Below, piece by piece: positions 37,277 to 46,091 of a stretch of 64,000 bases of DNA (the stretch's first letter is position 1; each line of letters starts with the position of its first letter). The stretch covers positions 39,529-103,528 of the forward strand of contig CANBCZ010000007.1 of the NCBI GenBank assembly GCA_947367255.1, read 5' to 3'. The notes under the pieces were generated by a model. That model saw only the letters and a program-made list of their open reading frames with translations. It was not told where the DNA came from and searched no databases. The position numbers and the translations under genes are program-made. Source of the DNA: an uncultured Alistipes sp. (lineage in GTDB: Bacteria; Bacteroidota; Bacteroidia; Bacteroidales; Rikenellaceae).

Positions 37277-38305
37277 TCAAGGTACGAGTAGTCGGTTGTA
37301 GAATAGTGAGAGCATCAGAGTACAAAAACCGTAGCAGAAAACGGTCAGGTATGCCACACCTTTGGGGCGGATAATGTAGACAAGTGTCGGGATAAGTATT
37401 ATCTCGACAATGCCCAGCAGTTCGTAGACTCGGTGTGCCATAACGGGTAGGTTGGCAAAGAGTGGCAGGGCGGCAAGGGAGAGGGTGTATATCTTGAGCA
37501 TAAGCGTATAGTATCGGTTCTGCTTGGCAAGTGTCGGCGCAGCCCAAAAGAGGAGGTAGCAGAGTGTCAAACGGACTAAATAGATGGCGTTGAAGATGTT
37601 TATATGGTTGTGCACGCTATCTGTATACTCTTTTATATTCTGATAGAGCTCAATCTTTGCCGATAGGTAGGGGATAGGTATCAGCCCCGTAATATCGACC
37701 TCCAATATCGACAATGCAATAGCTGCAGGGATAATAATAGGGTAGAGCTTCAGCCTGCGTGTAGGGCTTAAAAACCATAGTGCAAGGATAATTATGCCCG
37801 ACAGATGAAAGGCAGTGGCACACAGCACAATGAACAGAAATCGCCACAGATTGCGGTCATAGAGTGGTTTTATGGCAAGCAGCAGCACCCCTGACGCCAC
37901 GCCCGCGCGGATTTGGGTCATCTCGTGCAGGATAAAAAATTGGCTTATGTATATCGCCACCGAGAGCAGTGCCATATTCGACAACTCCCGTATTGCAACC
38001 ATCTTCAGACCCACTCCCAAAGCGGCATATATGGCAAAGAGCAGGGTCGGATTTGCCCCGAGAAATCTATGCACAAACCAAGCAATAGCCTTGAATGTCG
38101 GCTCGAGCATTACGATAGTGTCGTAGTTCCGGAAGTGGCTGATATACTCGGTATAGTCACGGTCAATACCCTCGGGGCGTAGCGCGGCAATCAGCGTCAG
38201 AGCCACCCCGACGGCTATATATAACCCTCTTGAGGTGTGGCTGCTGCCTATGCCGACCAGAGCACATACGATATACAGCAGTATCAGCAAGGCGAGGGTC
38301 AGCAT
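37277..38305 (-). CDS. wzy: EpsG-type polysaccharide polymerase
   Basis: 342-aa polytopic membrane protein with about nine or ten hydrophobic segments. RDYTEYISHF (about residue 51) and HEMTQIRAGVASGVLLLA (about residue 134) match the EpsG/Wzy family, which joins lipid-linked repeat units in the periplasm. It overlaps the flippase gene by seven bases. Confidence 0.82.
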   Translation of the reverse strand: MLTLALLILLYIVCALVGIGSSHTSRGLYIAVGVALTLIAALRPEGIDRDYTEYISHFRNYDTIVMLEPTFKAIAWFVHRFLGANPTLLFAIYAALGVGLKMVAIRELSNMALLSVAIYISQFFILHEMTQIRAGVASGVLLLAIKPLYDRNLWRFLFIVLCATAFHLSGIIILALWFLSPTRRLKLYPIIIPAAIALSILEVDITGLIPIPYLSAKIELYQNIKEYTDSVHNHINIFNAIYLVRLTLCYLLFWAAPTLAKQNRYYTLMLKIYTLSLAALPLFANLPVMAHRVYELLGIVEIILIPTLVYIIRPKGVAYLTVFCYGFCTLMLSLFYNRLLVP

Positions 38306-39693
38306 ACCATTTTCAAGGTTTTAGGATGTAGAGCGCCCCATACCACTATTGCCAAAATGCCACCTGCAGCAAGTGCGACAAAAGGGTTTGTAAAGTATTG
38401 CGCAGCGACAAAACAGATGGCTGCCGAGGGGGCAGAGAGAGCAGCCTCGCGGAAGAATATCGCTATCGGTACCCTTATACCGATATTTTTGCGGAGGTAT
38501 ATGATGTAGAGCAGTGTCACAATAACCTCGGCACCGAGTAGGATAATCGCTGAGCCGATGCTTTGCAACTGTCTTACTATCAATATGTTGGCGACAAGAC
38601 TTACTGCTGCACCGATAATCGAGATTATGAGCAGCACCCTATCCCGTTTCATCGGCATAAGTATCTGCAGAGTCATCACCTGCGACACCCCGACAAGGGC
38701 TATTGCCGGCATAATAATCTGCATCGGAGCTACTGCCCCCTCATATCCTTCACCTGCAAGTGCAAAGACAATCTGTGGCGCAAAGATTATGGTGCAGAGA
38801 ATCATCGGCACAGAGAAGGTGGCTATGGCGCTAAACGATTTTCGTATCAGCTCCTCGAACCGCCCGCTATCTCCCTCGGCAATAAGGGCACTCATTCGCG
38901 GTAGCATAACATTGGCAAAAGCTGTGAAAAATCCGAGAATTACCGAGTATAGCTTGAAGGCGGTGGTGTAGTAGCCAACCTGTGTGTTGTCTGTCACAAG
39001 TCCGAGATACATCACATTGAATGTCAGATACATAGAGGTCATTATGGCATATATCCCGAGGGTCGTATTCTCCTTGAAATAGCGTAGCGACAGCAGCTCT
39101 TGCCACTCAAAACCGATGTATCGGCGCAGATAAACCATATTCACAGCCGCGTTGATTACTACCGTGATAACACTCATCCACCAGTATAGTTTATACTGCT
39201 CCGGCTCTCGGATAAATAGAAATATTGCGAGGATGTAACTGCCGCGAATGGCTATGCTGCGAATGGTTATGTATCTGAAGTTCTCGATGCCCGTAAAGAA
39301 CCACTCGACCATAAATGCTGTGGCTATAATCTTTGCCGAACCGATATAGAAGAGCTCCGAGTATTGATTGAGCCTCGGAAGGGTAGCAACCACCGCAAGG
39401 TAGACGACAAGTGTGGCTGCGGTAAATAGCAGATTTATCCCCAACACATTGGCAAAGACCCTGCTGCATGCCACTTCATCACCCTTTACGGCGGCAATCT
39501 CCCGTACTCCCAACACATTTATACCCATCGTGGCAAAGAGCAGAAAGTAGTTCACCGTATTGTCCACAAAGTTTATCAGCCCCAACCTCTCCACGCCAAA
39601 TACTCGCGAGATGTAGGGGAACGAGATAAAACTCATCAGATAGAATGAGACTACCAGCAGACTCTTGTATGCGAAGTTTACCTTGATCGACAT
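38299..39693 (-). CDS. wzx: Wzx-type oligosaccharide flippase
   Basis: 464-aa MATE/PST-family membrane protein with about 12 to 14 hydrophobic segments, moving lipid-linked repeat units across the inner membrane. The N terminus (YLMSFISFPYISRVFGVERLGLINF) is diagnostic for the polysaccharide transporter family. It is the first gene of the leftward operon; no strong promoter is seen before it, and read-through from rnpB or the repeats is possible. Confidence 0.9.
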   Translation of the reverse strand: MSIKVNFAYKSLLVVSFYLMSFISFPYISRVFGVERLGLINFVDNTVNYFLLFATMGINVLGVREIAAVKGDEVACSRVFANVLGINLLFTAATLVVYLAVVATLPRLNQYSELFYIGSAKIIATAFMVEWFFTGIENFRYITIRSIAIRGSYILAIFLFIREPEQYKLYWWMSVITVVINAAVNMVYLRRYIGFEWQELLSLRYFKENTTLGIYAIMTSMYLTFNVMYLGLVTDNTQVGYYTTAFKLYSVILGFFTAFANVMLPRMSALIAEGDSGRFEELIRKSFSAIATFSVPMILCTIIFAPQIVFALAGEGYEGAVAPMQIIMPAIALVGVSQVMTLQILMPMKRDRVLLIISIIGAAVSLVANILIVRQLQSIGSAIILLGAEVIVTLLYIIYLRKNIGIRVPIAIFFREAALSAPSAAICFVAAQYFTNPFVALAAGGILAIVVWGALHPKTLKMVC

Positions 39694-39780
39694 CTTTGCA
39701 GACCTAAATCAAGGTAATGTTAGGGAGAAATTTTCGATCAGCCTGCTTTTGTGTCTGTATGAGGTATGGATATACCTAAA

Positions 39781-39810
39781 CAAAAAGTCCTACCCTTAAA
39801 AGGATAGGAC
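39781..39810 (-). terminator. Second copy of the rnpB terminator
   Basis: Minus strand GTCCTATCC...GGGTAGGAC hairpin followed by five T. It is nearly identical to the hairpin at 39949-39977, as is the GAATCTGCT that precedes both. Confidence 0.75.
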
Positions 39811-39815
39811 AAAAC

Positions 39816-39912
39816 AGCAGATTCGTTTGGAGCGCAGCGACTAAGCCTCCCTTTGCCAAAGGGAGGTTTGGAGGGAATGTCAATACTCCCGTCTCGGGTT
39901 ATGGAATCTGCT
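39816..39912. repeat. 97-bp palindromic element with inverted ends
   Basis: AGCAGATTC (39816-39824) and GAATCTGCT (39904-39912) are exact inverted ends, and the same nine bases form the end of rnpB. The interior has a perfect CCTCCCTTTG/CAAAGGGAGG palindrome. It looks like a MITE or REP-type element; no ORF. Confidence 0.55.
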
Positions 39913-39948
39913 ATTCTGACTTTGCTTGTAGTAGGAGTCGAGCTTGCA

Positions 39949-39977
39949 CAAAAAAGTCCTACCCGTAAGGATAGGAC
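39949..39977 (-). terminator. rnpB terminator
   Basis: GTCCTATCC pairs with GGGTAGGAC over a short loop, followed by six T on the minus strand, seven bases beyond the RNA end. Confidence 0.85.
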
Positions 39978-39983
39978 ATAATA

Positions 39984-40311
39984 GCAGATTCCGTAAGCCG
40001 AGTTCTGTTTTAGTTCATCATTTATCTACGGCGGCAGTCACCTGCCGTCTCTAGCGGTTTACCCCTCGGCATCGGGCGAGCAACCCTTAATTGCCGATAT
40101 ACATAACCTTGCAACCCACAAGACGTACTGCCGGATGACATCACTGCCCCCGCGGTGGGCTCTTACCCCGCCTTTTCACCCTTACCCTTTCGGGCGGTTA
40201 TTCTCTGTTACGCTACTATACCCTCTCGGACATCAAGCCGTTAACTTGTGTGGCGCTCTGTGTTGCTCGGACTTTCCTCCCCTCTTTCGAGCAGCGATGA
40301 ACCGAATCTGC
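39984..40311 (-). ncRNA. rnpB: RNase P RNA (class A)
   Basis: Catalytic RNA that removes 5' leaders from pre-tRNA. Diagnostic conserved parts on the minus strand: GAGGAAAGTCCG near the 5' end, the P4-forming ACAGAACTCGGCTTA near the 3' end, and AGAGACGGCAGGTG with GGGTAAACC in between. The 5' GCAGATTCGG pairs with the terminal GAATCTGC. About 328 bases. A promoter (TTG, 20-base spacer, TACCTTTG) sits right before it. The protein gene rnpA is not in the window. Confidence 0.95.
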
Positions 40312-40315
40312 GCTG

Positions 40316-40346
40316 CAAAGGTAGTACTTTTTCAAAAATAAAACAA
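40316..40346 (-). promoter_or_regulatory. Promoter of rnpB
   Basis: Minus strand TTG at 40344-40346, 20-base spacer, TACCTTTG at 40316-40323; the RNA starts about five bases later. Confidence 0.68.
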
Positions 40347-40375
40347 TTTTAGTATGTCACAAGCTTACCTATATC

Positions 40376-42466
40376 TTAGTATGTTGCCTGCTTACCCGTT
40401 CCTCGGCAGTTGAAACATCTGCCCGAACCGTTGCAAGACGGACAAGTGTCATCATGTCCCGAATATGGGTTGTACTTGTATCCGCGACCGTTGCATGAGC
40501 GACATCCGCCACCGCCACCGCAGTATTTACAAGGACCGTCTATGTAACTTCTGCCGCTGTCGTTGTTGTTACTACTACCGCTGTTGTTGTTATATCCGCC
40601 GCCATTGCCAAAGCTGACATTGACTTTAGGGATTATAACGTCGTACTCCTGCTTAGATATAGGTATATCGAAGACTACGCCATTTACTTTAATATAAGAC
40701 CAATCAAAAGCCACATACATAATAATATTGCTGTCAGTAGAGTATGCTTTTGCTACTCCACCCCTAAATACCCACTCTTTATCACCGGTATATTGTCTTG
40801 TAAAGCCATACACGCTACCTCTTCCTTCGGAGCCGGCTCGAGCATATACTGTAGCCTTCCAATCATTGTTGTAAAGAGAGGTCCTGATGCTTGCCAAGCC
40901 TCCCGATTTATTCTTATAACAGATGTATCTGTTTACATCGTTCGGCATGGTATCGGGTGCCGGTACAAGATGAGAGTAGCTCGAGCTTTGCGAACGATTT
41001 GAACTGCTCGCTACACTCTGCTGTCGTGGTGGATTTGCCTTGTTTTTGAGTGCTACAACCTCGGCAATCATCTCGCCAGCAGTCGTCTTGTTAATTGGCG
41101 TGGTGTGCTGCTGAAATAATCGCAGGTAGTAGAGCGATTTGTTGTAGTTCTTTTCGCAGCCGCGCCCTGCCTTGTGCATACCGCCCAATATCATGCAGGC
41201 AAACCAATAATCATTGCTGCCCGGTGTCAAATCTTGGAGACACTTTTGATACCAATTATATGCTTTTTGGAATTGATTAGAGTTGTTGTAACTATCGGCA
41301 AGTTTGCGGTACGCAGGTTGATGTTTCCCCTCGGCAGCGCGGAGCAACCACGGTATAGCCTCCTTGTACTTGCTGCTGTCATAGTAACTCAGACCTTTGG
41401 TGTAACACTCTGATACAGAGTAGTTTTCTACATTCGGATTTGCCTCGAGATATGCGATGTGCGAAGTTATACTCTTGCCTGAATTGGAGTATATAGGCAA
41501 TTTTGCCACCGCTGCCATATACTCGTCATAACGCGCTTTGTTAGGGTTGTTAATCTTCTCTTGAATAGTTCGCATAATACCCCCTTTGCGTAGGAAATGT
41601 GGAATGATAACCTTTTTGTAGTGTTTTTTGAATACATCTCTGTAGTAGGTGCTCTTGTACTCCTTTGCAGGTGTCAATTGTGTACCACTCTGGTCGTAGA
41701 GGGTAACCATTTTACCCTTTTTGGCATATATTATACCGACCCTTTTCTGCATATCTTCAGAGTATTTGTCCAACACACCCGCCTTGTTAAGCACCTTCTT
41801 GTCTTTGTAGTAGAAGCCGTGCAGAGAGTAGAAGTTAATATCGTCATACTCACAAGGGACTAACACTTTGCCCCACGCATTTATTACGCCTTCAAAATGT
41901 TTTGATGAGGAGTCTACATATAGTATTGCGCCGGATTGCATTGAGTCGAAGTTGCCGACAAGGTTTTTGTTAACAATCTCACCATTGATTGTCGAGAGTC
42001 TGCTGCTGTAATCTTTTCGATTGCGGCTGACAGCAAAGAGGTGGTAGCGCTCATTTTCAGAGAGGCTGATATAGACAGATTTTGCATAGGTCCCCGACAG
42101 CAGCTGCTCTCCACGACTGTCTATCACAATACCGAACTCGGAGTCTATGCCAATTTCGTATGAACGATCAACAATGGCGAAACGAGGATAGACGCTCGGG
42201 TAGACTTTATAACCCTTATTGGTGACCATATCTCCCTTACGGTCAATAACAAAGTACTCCTTACCAAAGGCGACATGGGTCAGCGCCTCGCTACTCATGA
42301 AAGATCGGGCATCCTCAAATATGTGCGGAAATATCTCTTTACCTTTTTGGACAAAGCCATACTTGCCGCTCTTATCCTTATCGCGAGCGATGTATGGCAA
42401 AGATGTTTGTGCTGCAGCTACAGCAAATGTGCAGAGTGCGAGCAGGAGAGTTACTACCTTTTTCAT
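40376..42466 (-). CDS. Secreted WG-repeat/Sel1/zinc-ribbon protein
   Basis: 696 aa, function unknown. Signal peptide (residues 1-19, ending AAAQ). The N-terminal ~240 residues contain WG-type repeats (GVINAWGKVLVPCEYDDI, KYGFVQKGKEIFP). Residues ~360-470 have Sel1/TPR-like helices (AIPWLLRAAEGKHQPAYRKLADSY, MILGGMHKAGRGC). A Ser/Asn-rich linker follows, then a beta region, a Gly/Asn-rich linker and a C-terminal DnaJ-like cysteine cluster: CKYCGGGGGC, CRSCNGRG, CPSCNGSG, CFNCRGTG. An exported protein with a DnaJ-type zinc domain is unusual. Monocistronic. Confidence 0.8.
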   Translation of the reverse strand: MKKVVTLLLALCTFAVAAAQTSLPYIARDKDKSGKYGFVQKGKEIFPHIFEDARSFMSSEALTHVAFGKEYFVIDRKGDMVTNKGYKVYPSVYPRFAIVDRSYEIGIDSEFGIVIDSRGEQLLSGTYAKSVYISLSENERYHLFAVSRNRKDYSSRLSTINGEIVNKNLVGNFDSMQSGAILYVDSSSKHFEGVINAWGKVLVPCEYDDINFYSLHGFYYKDKKVLNKAGVLDKYSEDMQKRVGIIYAKKGKMVTLYDQSGTQLTPAKEYKSTYYRDVFKKHYKKVIIPHFLRKGGIMRTIQEKINNPNKARYDEYMAAVAKLPIYSNSGKSITSHIAYLEANPNVENYSVSECYTKGLSYYDSSKYKEAIPWLLRAAEGKHQPAYRKLADSYNNSNQFQKAYNWYQKCLQDLTPGSNDYWFACMILGGMHKAGRGCEKNYNKSLYYLRLFQQHTTPINKTTAGEMIAEVVALKNKANPPRQQSVASSSNRSQSSSYSHLVPAPDTMPNDVNRYICYKNKSGGLASIRTSLYNNDWKATVYARAGSEGRGSVYGFTRQYTGDKEWVFRGGVAKAYSTDSNIIMYVAFDWSYIKVNGVVFDIPISKQEYDVIIPKVNVSFGNGGGYNNNSGSSNNNDSGRSYIDGPCKYCGGGGGCRSCNGRGYKYNPYSGHDDTCPSCNGSGRCFNCRGTGKQATY

Positions 42467-42522
42467 AGTTTTTGAGCTTTATTTAGTCCAAAGTTAGTAA
42501 AATATTCTGATATACAAACAGC

Positions 42523-42549
42523 AAACCCGGCTCAAAAGAGTCGGGTTTA
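42523..42549 (-). terminator. rpmH terminator
   Basis: AAACCCGGCTC pairs with the GAGTCGGGTTT side across AAAA; it lies 26 bases past the rpmH stop. A perfect CTAAGAGA/TCTCTTAG palindrome (42562-42578) overlaps the stop codon itself. Confidence 0.75.
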
Positions 42550-42574
42550 TGCTGTTACTTACTAAGAGAGTCTC

Positions 42575-42736
42575 TTAGTTGTACTTGAATGTAGCCTCGT
42601 CAGATACAGTCAACTTCTTACGTCCCTTTGCGCGACGTGCTGCCAAAACCTTGCGGCCATTAGCAGTTGCCATTCTCGCACGGAAACCATGCTTGTTGAT
42701 TCTCTTGCGACGAGAAGGCTGATAAGTTCTCTTCAT
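42575..42736 (-). CDS. rpmH: 50S ribosomal protein L34
   Basis: 53 aa. Starts [18 protein letters not shown], the L34 signature, followed by [20 protein letters not shown]; the tail [13 protein letters not shown] is a short Bacteroidetes-type extension. An alternative ATG two codons upstream (42742) would add MA. It is not linked to rnpA or dnaA here, unlike in many bacteria. A good promoter and a terminator make it a single-gene unit. Confidence 0.95.
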   Translation of the reverse strand: MKRTYQPSRRKRINKHGFRARMATANGRKVLAARRAKGRKKLTVSDEATFKYN

Positions 42737-42814
42737 TGCCATAGTCGTATCGTTTTTATTGTTTTGTTCTAATTATCGTGTTTACTTGGGCGCATAATGC
42801 TCCCTTGCGAGGTG

Positions 42815-42845
42815 CAAAGGTACAACTAAATTTCAAAAGAGCAAA
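42815..42845 (-). promoter_or_regulatory. Promoter of rpmH
   Basis: Minus strand TTTG at 42842-42845, 19-base spacer, TACCTTTG at 42815-42822; leader about 70 bases. Confidence 0.68.
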
Positions 42846-42915
42846 CATTTTTTGAAAAAAGTTGAAAAAAGCGTCGTTCCAACCCTCTGTTTTACCCTCT
42901 TTTAGCACCATCTTG

Positions 42916-44508
42916 CTACTGATTGCCAAGCACAACCTGTTCGGCAATAGCTCGTATGCGTGCTGCAAGTTCGCTCTTGACGCCGCAGTCGGAGACACTC
43001 TCCGTAAAGCGGCTTTTATATATAAAGAGGTAGTTTATGCACGCCTTCATATAGGCTCCCGCGCGATTTTGGTGGCGATTATCTCCGGTAATGAGGTTTA
43101 TATTCTGCTCGCGCGCCACCTTAAAGCCGTGACCGATAGGGGATACGACAACATCGCCCAACTGCTCGGCGAGCATCTGTGAGCCCTTGTCGAGCAGGTA
43201 CTCCAGCCGTTCATAGCTGCCATAGCCACGATAGTTGCTGTGCGTGCATGCCCACGTGCGCTCGTAGACAATCTGGCAGTTCGGAGAGTATTTGTGTGTA
43301 AGGTCGTTGATCTTGCGGCTCGCGGTGAGGATAAATTTACTACCCTTGTCGGCATAGATCGCAGGATTTGGAGAGGTATCCTGCAGAATGGCGTAGTCAA
43401 AACCTCCACGACCGATAGCCTCCAGCGTGCGCTCGAGCTGCAGATGCTCCGAAAATTCCTGACCACCCTTGACGCTGATAACGGCATCTACCTGATGACC
43501 CTGCGAACGAGCTATCTCCTTGAACATAAAGGCTGTGCCGTAGAAGTATGTGAATGAGTTGCCGACAAAGAGGACTCTATTTGTGTCGGTCACTGCAGGG
43601 GCATCCTTGTAGCGGATCATCCACATACCCATATAGCCTCTTGCGTCGGGTATTCGCACTCTGCCACGACCCTTTGAGAGTACGCGCAGACGCACCTTTA
43701 CCACACCCTCGTCAATCGGAGTGTTGAGCGTGAACGACTGTGCAAAAGTGGTGTAATGTGATGATTCGAAACGCTTTATGTAGAATGAGTACTTTATATT
43801 CTCGTCCTCCTTTGCTGTTTGCAGCTCGCTCTCTATCGCGTTCCAACGACCGCCATCCCAATACTCGAAAATCCAGTACTTCGGCGAGTTGTCGTCATTT
43901 GCCGCAATGGTACACATAAAGTCCACCTGCTCGCCGGCTGTCAGATTTTTGACAGGCATGGCATAGTACAGAAAGTCGCCCACATCGAGCCCCCAGAACA
44001 TTGCGCCGTGGTTGTCGTCGCAGATAATCTGACTGCCGCTGGTGCTCACTACGCCGAGCATTGCACTGCTACCTACAGGCGAACATATTCCGTCGCTGAT
44101 CCACCTCTCGCCGGTGTATCGTTTGGTCTCCAGACGCGCAGCAGAGCAGTCGTTAATCTGCGAGAGGTATGGCGGTTGAACGAGGGTTATCCTCTGGCTC
44201 TTGCCGCTTATGCAACCTTTGATTACAACCTCTCCTCGGCGCTCTGTAGTTGAGAAGTTAGGCTCAAACCATACAGAGATGTTTTTGCTCTTCTTGGCAA
44301 CACTCTGCTTGCCGCCAACAATACCGAACCAACCATCGGAGAGGGTAACCTCGCACGGCTCAGATGGTGCCTTGATGGCGATATTTTGAGACTTGATGCT
44401 CTGCGCGGGGAGTGTCACCTCGCGTGCCGATTTTGACTCTTTGCCCTCTACTCGTGTCACACCGCCAAAGAGGAGTGCCACAAATAGAAGAAGTATAGCA
44501 CGTACCAT
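42916..44508 (-). CDS. Secreted BACON-DUF4886 esterase-like protein
   Basis: 530 aa with a signal peptide (residues 1-22). Residues ~55-112 look like a BACON domain (SDGWFGIVGG ... TTERRGEVVIKG ... ITLVQPP), a mucin/glycan-associated module. A beta-rich domain follows (residues ~130-300). The C-terminal ~210 residues are a DUF4886 SGNH-type domain: LFVGNSFTYF with the serine nucleophile (about residue 318) and DNRHQNRAGAYM with the catalytic D-x-x-H pair (about residue 480). Probably a carbohydrate esterase acting on host or dietary glycans. It is followed by the acid phosphatase pair on the same strand. Confidence 0.78.
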   Translation of the reverse strand: MVRAILLLFVALLFGGVTRVEGKESKSAREVTLPAQSIKSQNIAIKAPSEPCEVTLSDGWFGIVGGKQSVAKKSKNISVWFEPNFSTTERRGEVVIKGCISGKSQRITLVQPPYLSQINDCSAARLETKRYTGERWISDGICSPVGSSAMLGVVSTSGSQIICDDNHGAMFWGLDVGDFLYYAMPVKNLTAGEQVDFMCTIAANDDNSPKYWIFEYWDGGRWNAIESELQTAKEDENIKYSFYIKRFESSHYTTFAQSFTLNTPIDEGVVKVRLRVLSKGRGRVRIPDARGYMGMWMIRYKDAPAVTDTNRVLFVGNSFTYFYGTAFMFKEIARSQGHQVDAVISVKGGQEFSEHLQLERTLEAIGRGGFDYAILQDTSPNPAIYADKGSKFILTASRKINDLTHKYSPNCQIVYERTWACTHSNYRGYGSYERLEYLLDKGSQMLAEQLGDVVVSPIGHGFKVAREQNINLITGDNRHQNRAGAYMKACINYLFIYKSRFTESVSDCGVKSELAARIRAIAEQVVLGNQ

Positions 44509-44515
44509 TGTTTAT

Positions 44516-45247
44516 CTATTTTGAAAGACGCTTAAACTCTCGTTTTGCACGCTTCATCTGCTTCTGGAAGCGCTCTGAGGTGTGGAGCTTTGCCACAGCT
44601 GCCGCAGCAACAAGGCGCGATGCATCTACATCGCTCTGCCAATGGTAGCCCGAGATTACTCGGCTCTCGCCATACTGATATCCCAGCGTCAGCAGCTCCT
44701 CGGCTCTGTCGGGATTTATCTCGAGCAGCAACAACGCTGTTGTCCAACCACGAAGGGTGTGACCGGACGGGAACGAACCGTTCTGGTGGAGCATACCCTC
44801 TGCATCGGGCATCAGAGTTCCCTCCTTGTGGTACGCAAACGGGCGTGTGCGGTGGTAGAGGTTCTTCGGACCGATAATGCTCTTTACGCAGGTGATCACT
44901 CCGTCACGCAGCAGCGTGTATATCTGAGGGGTGCTCTCCATCGAAATATCCATACCGAAGGCGGGACCAAACTGCTTGCAGAGGTTGCCTATGCGGTTGT
45001 CGGACTGTGCCTGTGCCGCCTCTGCTGCCTTTGTATCTGTTGCGCGAATCTGCTTGCCCAACTCATATACGGCAAGGTCGTACTTGAACGCCGCAGACTC
45101 CTCGGCAGGTGGTCCGGGCAGGAACTTTGTCATATCGGGCATCTGCTCGGGGGCAAAGTATGGTGTAGCCTCGTGGTAGTCCTCTTGGGCTGTTGCAACC
45201 GCTACGGAGAGTAGCAGCAGAGCTGAAAGGGTGAAAAATCTTCTCAT
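44516..45247 (-). CDS. Class A acid phosphatase (PAP2 fold), copy 1
   Basis: 243 aa secreted phosphatase of the PhoN type (signal peptide ends ATAQ). The three-part PAP2 motif is complete: HRTRPF (K/R-x-x-R-P-F form), FPSGHTLRG and SRVISGYHWQSDVDASR. It would release phosphate from varied organic phosphoesters in the periplasm. It lies 15 bases from a paralogue with the same layout, so the two arose by tandem duplication. Confidence 0.9.
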   Translation of the reverse strand: MRRFFTLSALLLLSVAVATAQEDYHEATPYFAPEQMPDMTKFLPGPPAEESAAFKYDLAVYELGKQIRATDTKAAEAAQAQSDNRIGNLCKQFGPAFGMDISMESTPQIYTLLRDGVITCVKSIIGPKNLYHRTRPFAYHKEGTLMPDAEGMLHQNGSFPSGHTLRGWTTALLLLEINPDRAEELLTLGYQYGESRVISGYHWQSDVDASRLVAAAAVAKLHTSERFQKQMKRAKREFKRLSK

Positions 45248-45262
45248 AGCAGTATTGTTGTT

Positions 45263-45988
45263 TTATCTCTTCTTCTCAAACTCACGCTTGGCACGGCGCA
45301 TATCCTTGTTGAACTGCTTGCTCGAGTGGAGCTTTGCCACAGCTACGGCAGCAGCCAAACGAGCTGCGGTGACATCGCTCTGCCAGTGGAAGCCTGAGAT
45401 GATTCGGCTCTGACCACACTCGTAACCAATCTTTATCAACTCATCTGCCGCATCGGGATTTATCTCTGCAAGCAGCAGTGCACCCGAGAAGCCGATAATC
45501 GTGTGACCTGACGGATAGGAACCATTCTTGCTCAGAACCTTCTCTGCCTTCGGAACTATTGTCGGCTCGCCGTAGCGGATAAACGGACGCTGACGGTTGT
45601 AGTGCTTTTTGGGGATAATCGAGATGTTGTTTGCCGTCTCCATACCGTTCACAACCACGCGATAGATTGCCGGGGTGTTCTCTTTGGAGATGGTCATACC
45701 CATAGCCTCGCTGAAGTGCTCGCAGATCTTTGCAGGGTCGATAGATGCGTGGGCAATGGCAAGCGCGGCTCTCGCCTTGTCGTTGCGCTGCTCCTTTCCC
45801 CACTGATACTGAGCCTCGTCGTATGCAAAGGCTGCACTTCCCTCTGTAGGCGGAGCGGGTAGCCACTTGAGCATATTCGGCATCTGTTCAGGTGTGAAGT
45901 ACTCCTCGGCGCCCTTGAGCAGGACCTGTGCCGAGAGGCTTGCAGCAGAGAGTGCAAGGAGAGATAATAGTAGAAATATTCGCTTCAT
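45263..45988 (-). CDS. Class A acid phosphatase (PAP2 fold), copy 2
   Basis: 241 aa, signal peptide ending SLSAQ. PAP2 motifs: KKHYNRQRPF, YPSGHTIIG and SRIISGFHWQSDVTAAR. Many stretches match copy 1 (FTPEQMPNM, LLLAEINPD, HWQSDV, AKREFE). I start at the ATG at 45988, which gives a normal signal peptide. The promoter region is shared with the divergent nfo gene. Confidence 0.9.
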   Translation of the reverse strand: MKRIFLLLSLLALSAASLSAQVLLKGAEEYFTPEQMPNMLKWLPAPPTEGSAAFAYDEAQYQWGKEQRNDKARAALAIAHASIDPAKICEHFSEAMGMTISKENTPAIYRVVVNGMETANNISIIPKKHYNRQRPFIRYGEPTIVPKAEKVLSKNGSYPSGHTIIGFSGALLLAEINPDAADELIKIGYECGQSRIISGFHWQSDVTAARLAAAVAVAKLHSSKQFNKDMRRAKREFEKKR

Positions 45989-46014
45989 AGGTTTGTAAAT
46001 TTCGGTTTGCACTA

Positions 46015-46022
46015 CAAATATA
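46015..46022 (-). promoter_or_regulatory. -7 box of the phosphatase pair
   Basis: TATATTTG on the minus strand, 27 bases before the start of copy 2. Confidence 0.5.
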
Positions 46023-46054
46023 GGCTTTTTATTCCGAATAGTCCAAAAAAGTAC

Positions 46055-46062
46055 TATCTTTG
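46055..46062 (+). promoter_or_regulatory. -7 box of nfo
   Basis: TATCTTTG, 30 bases before the nfo start; divergent from the phosphatase box. Confidence 0.55.
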
Positions 46063-46091
46063 TAGAGGTGAAATTGTAAATTATAGATTTT

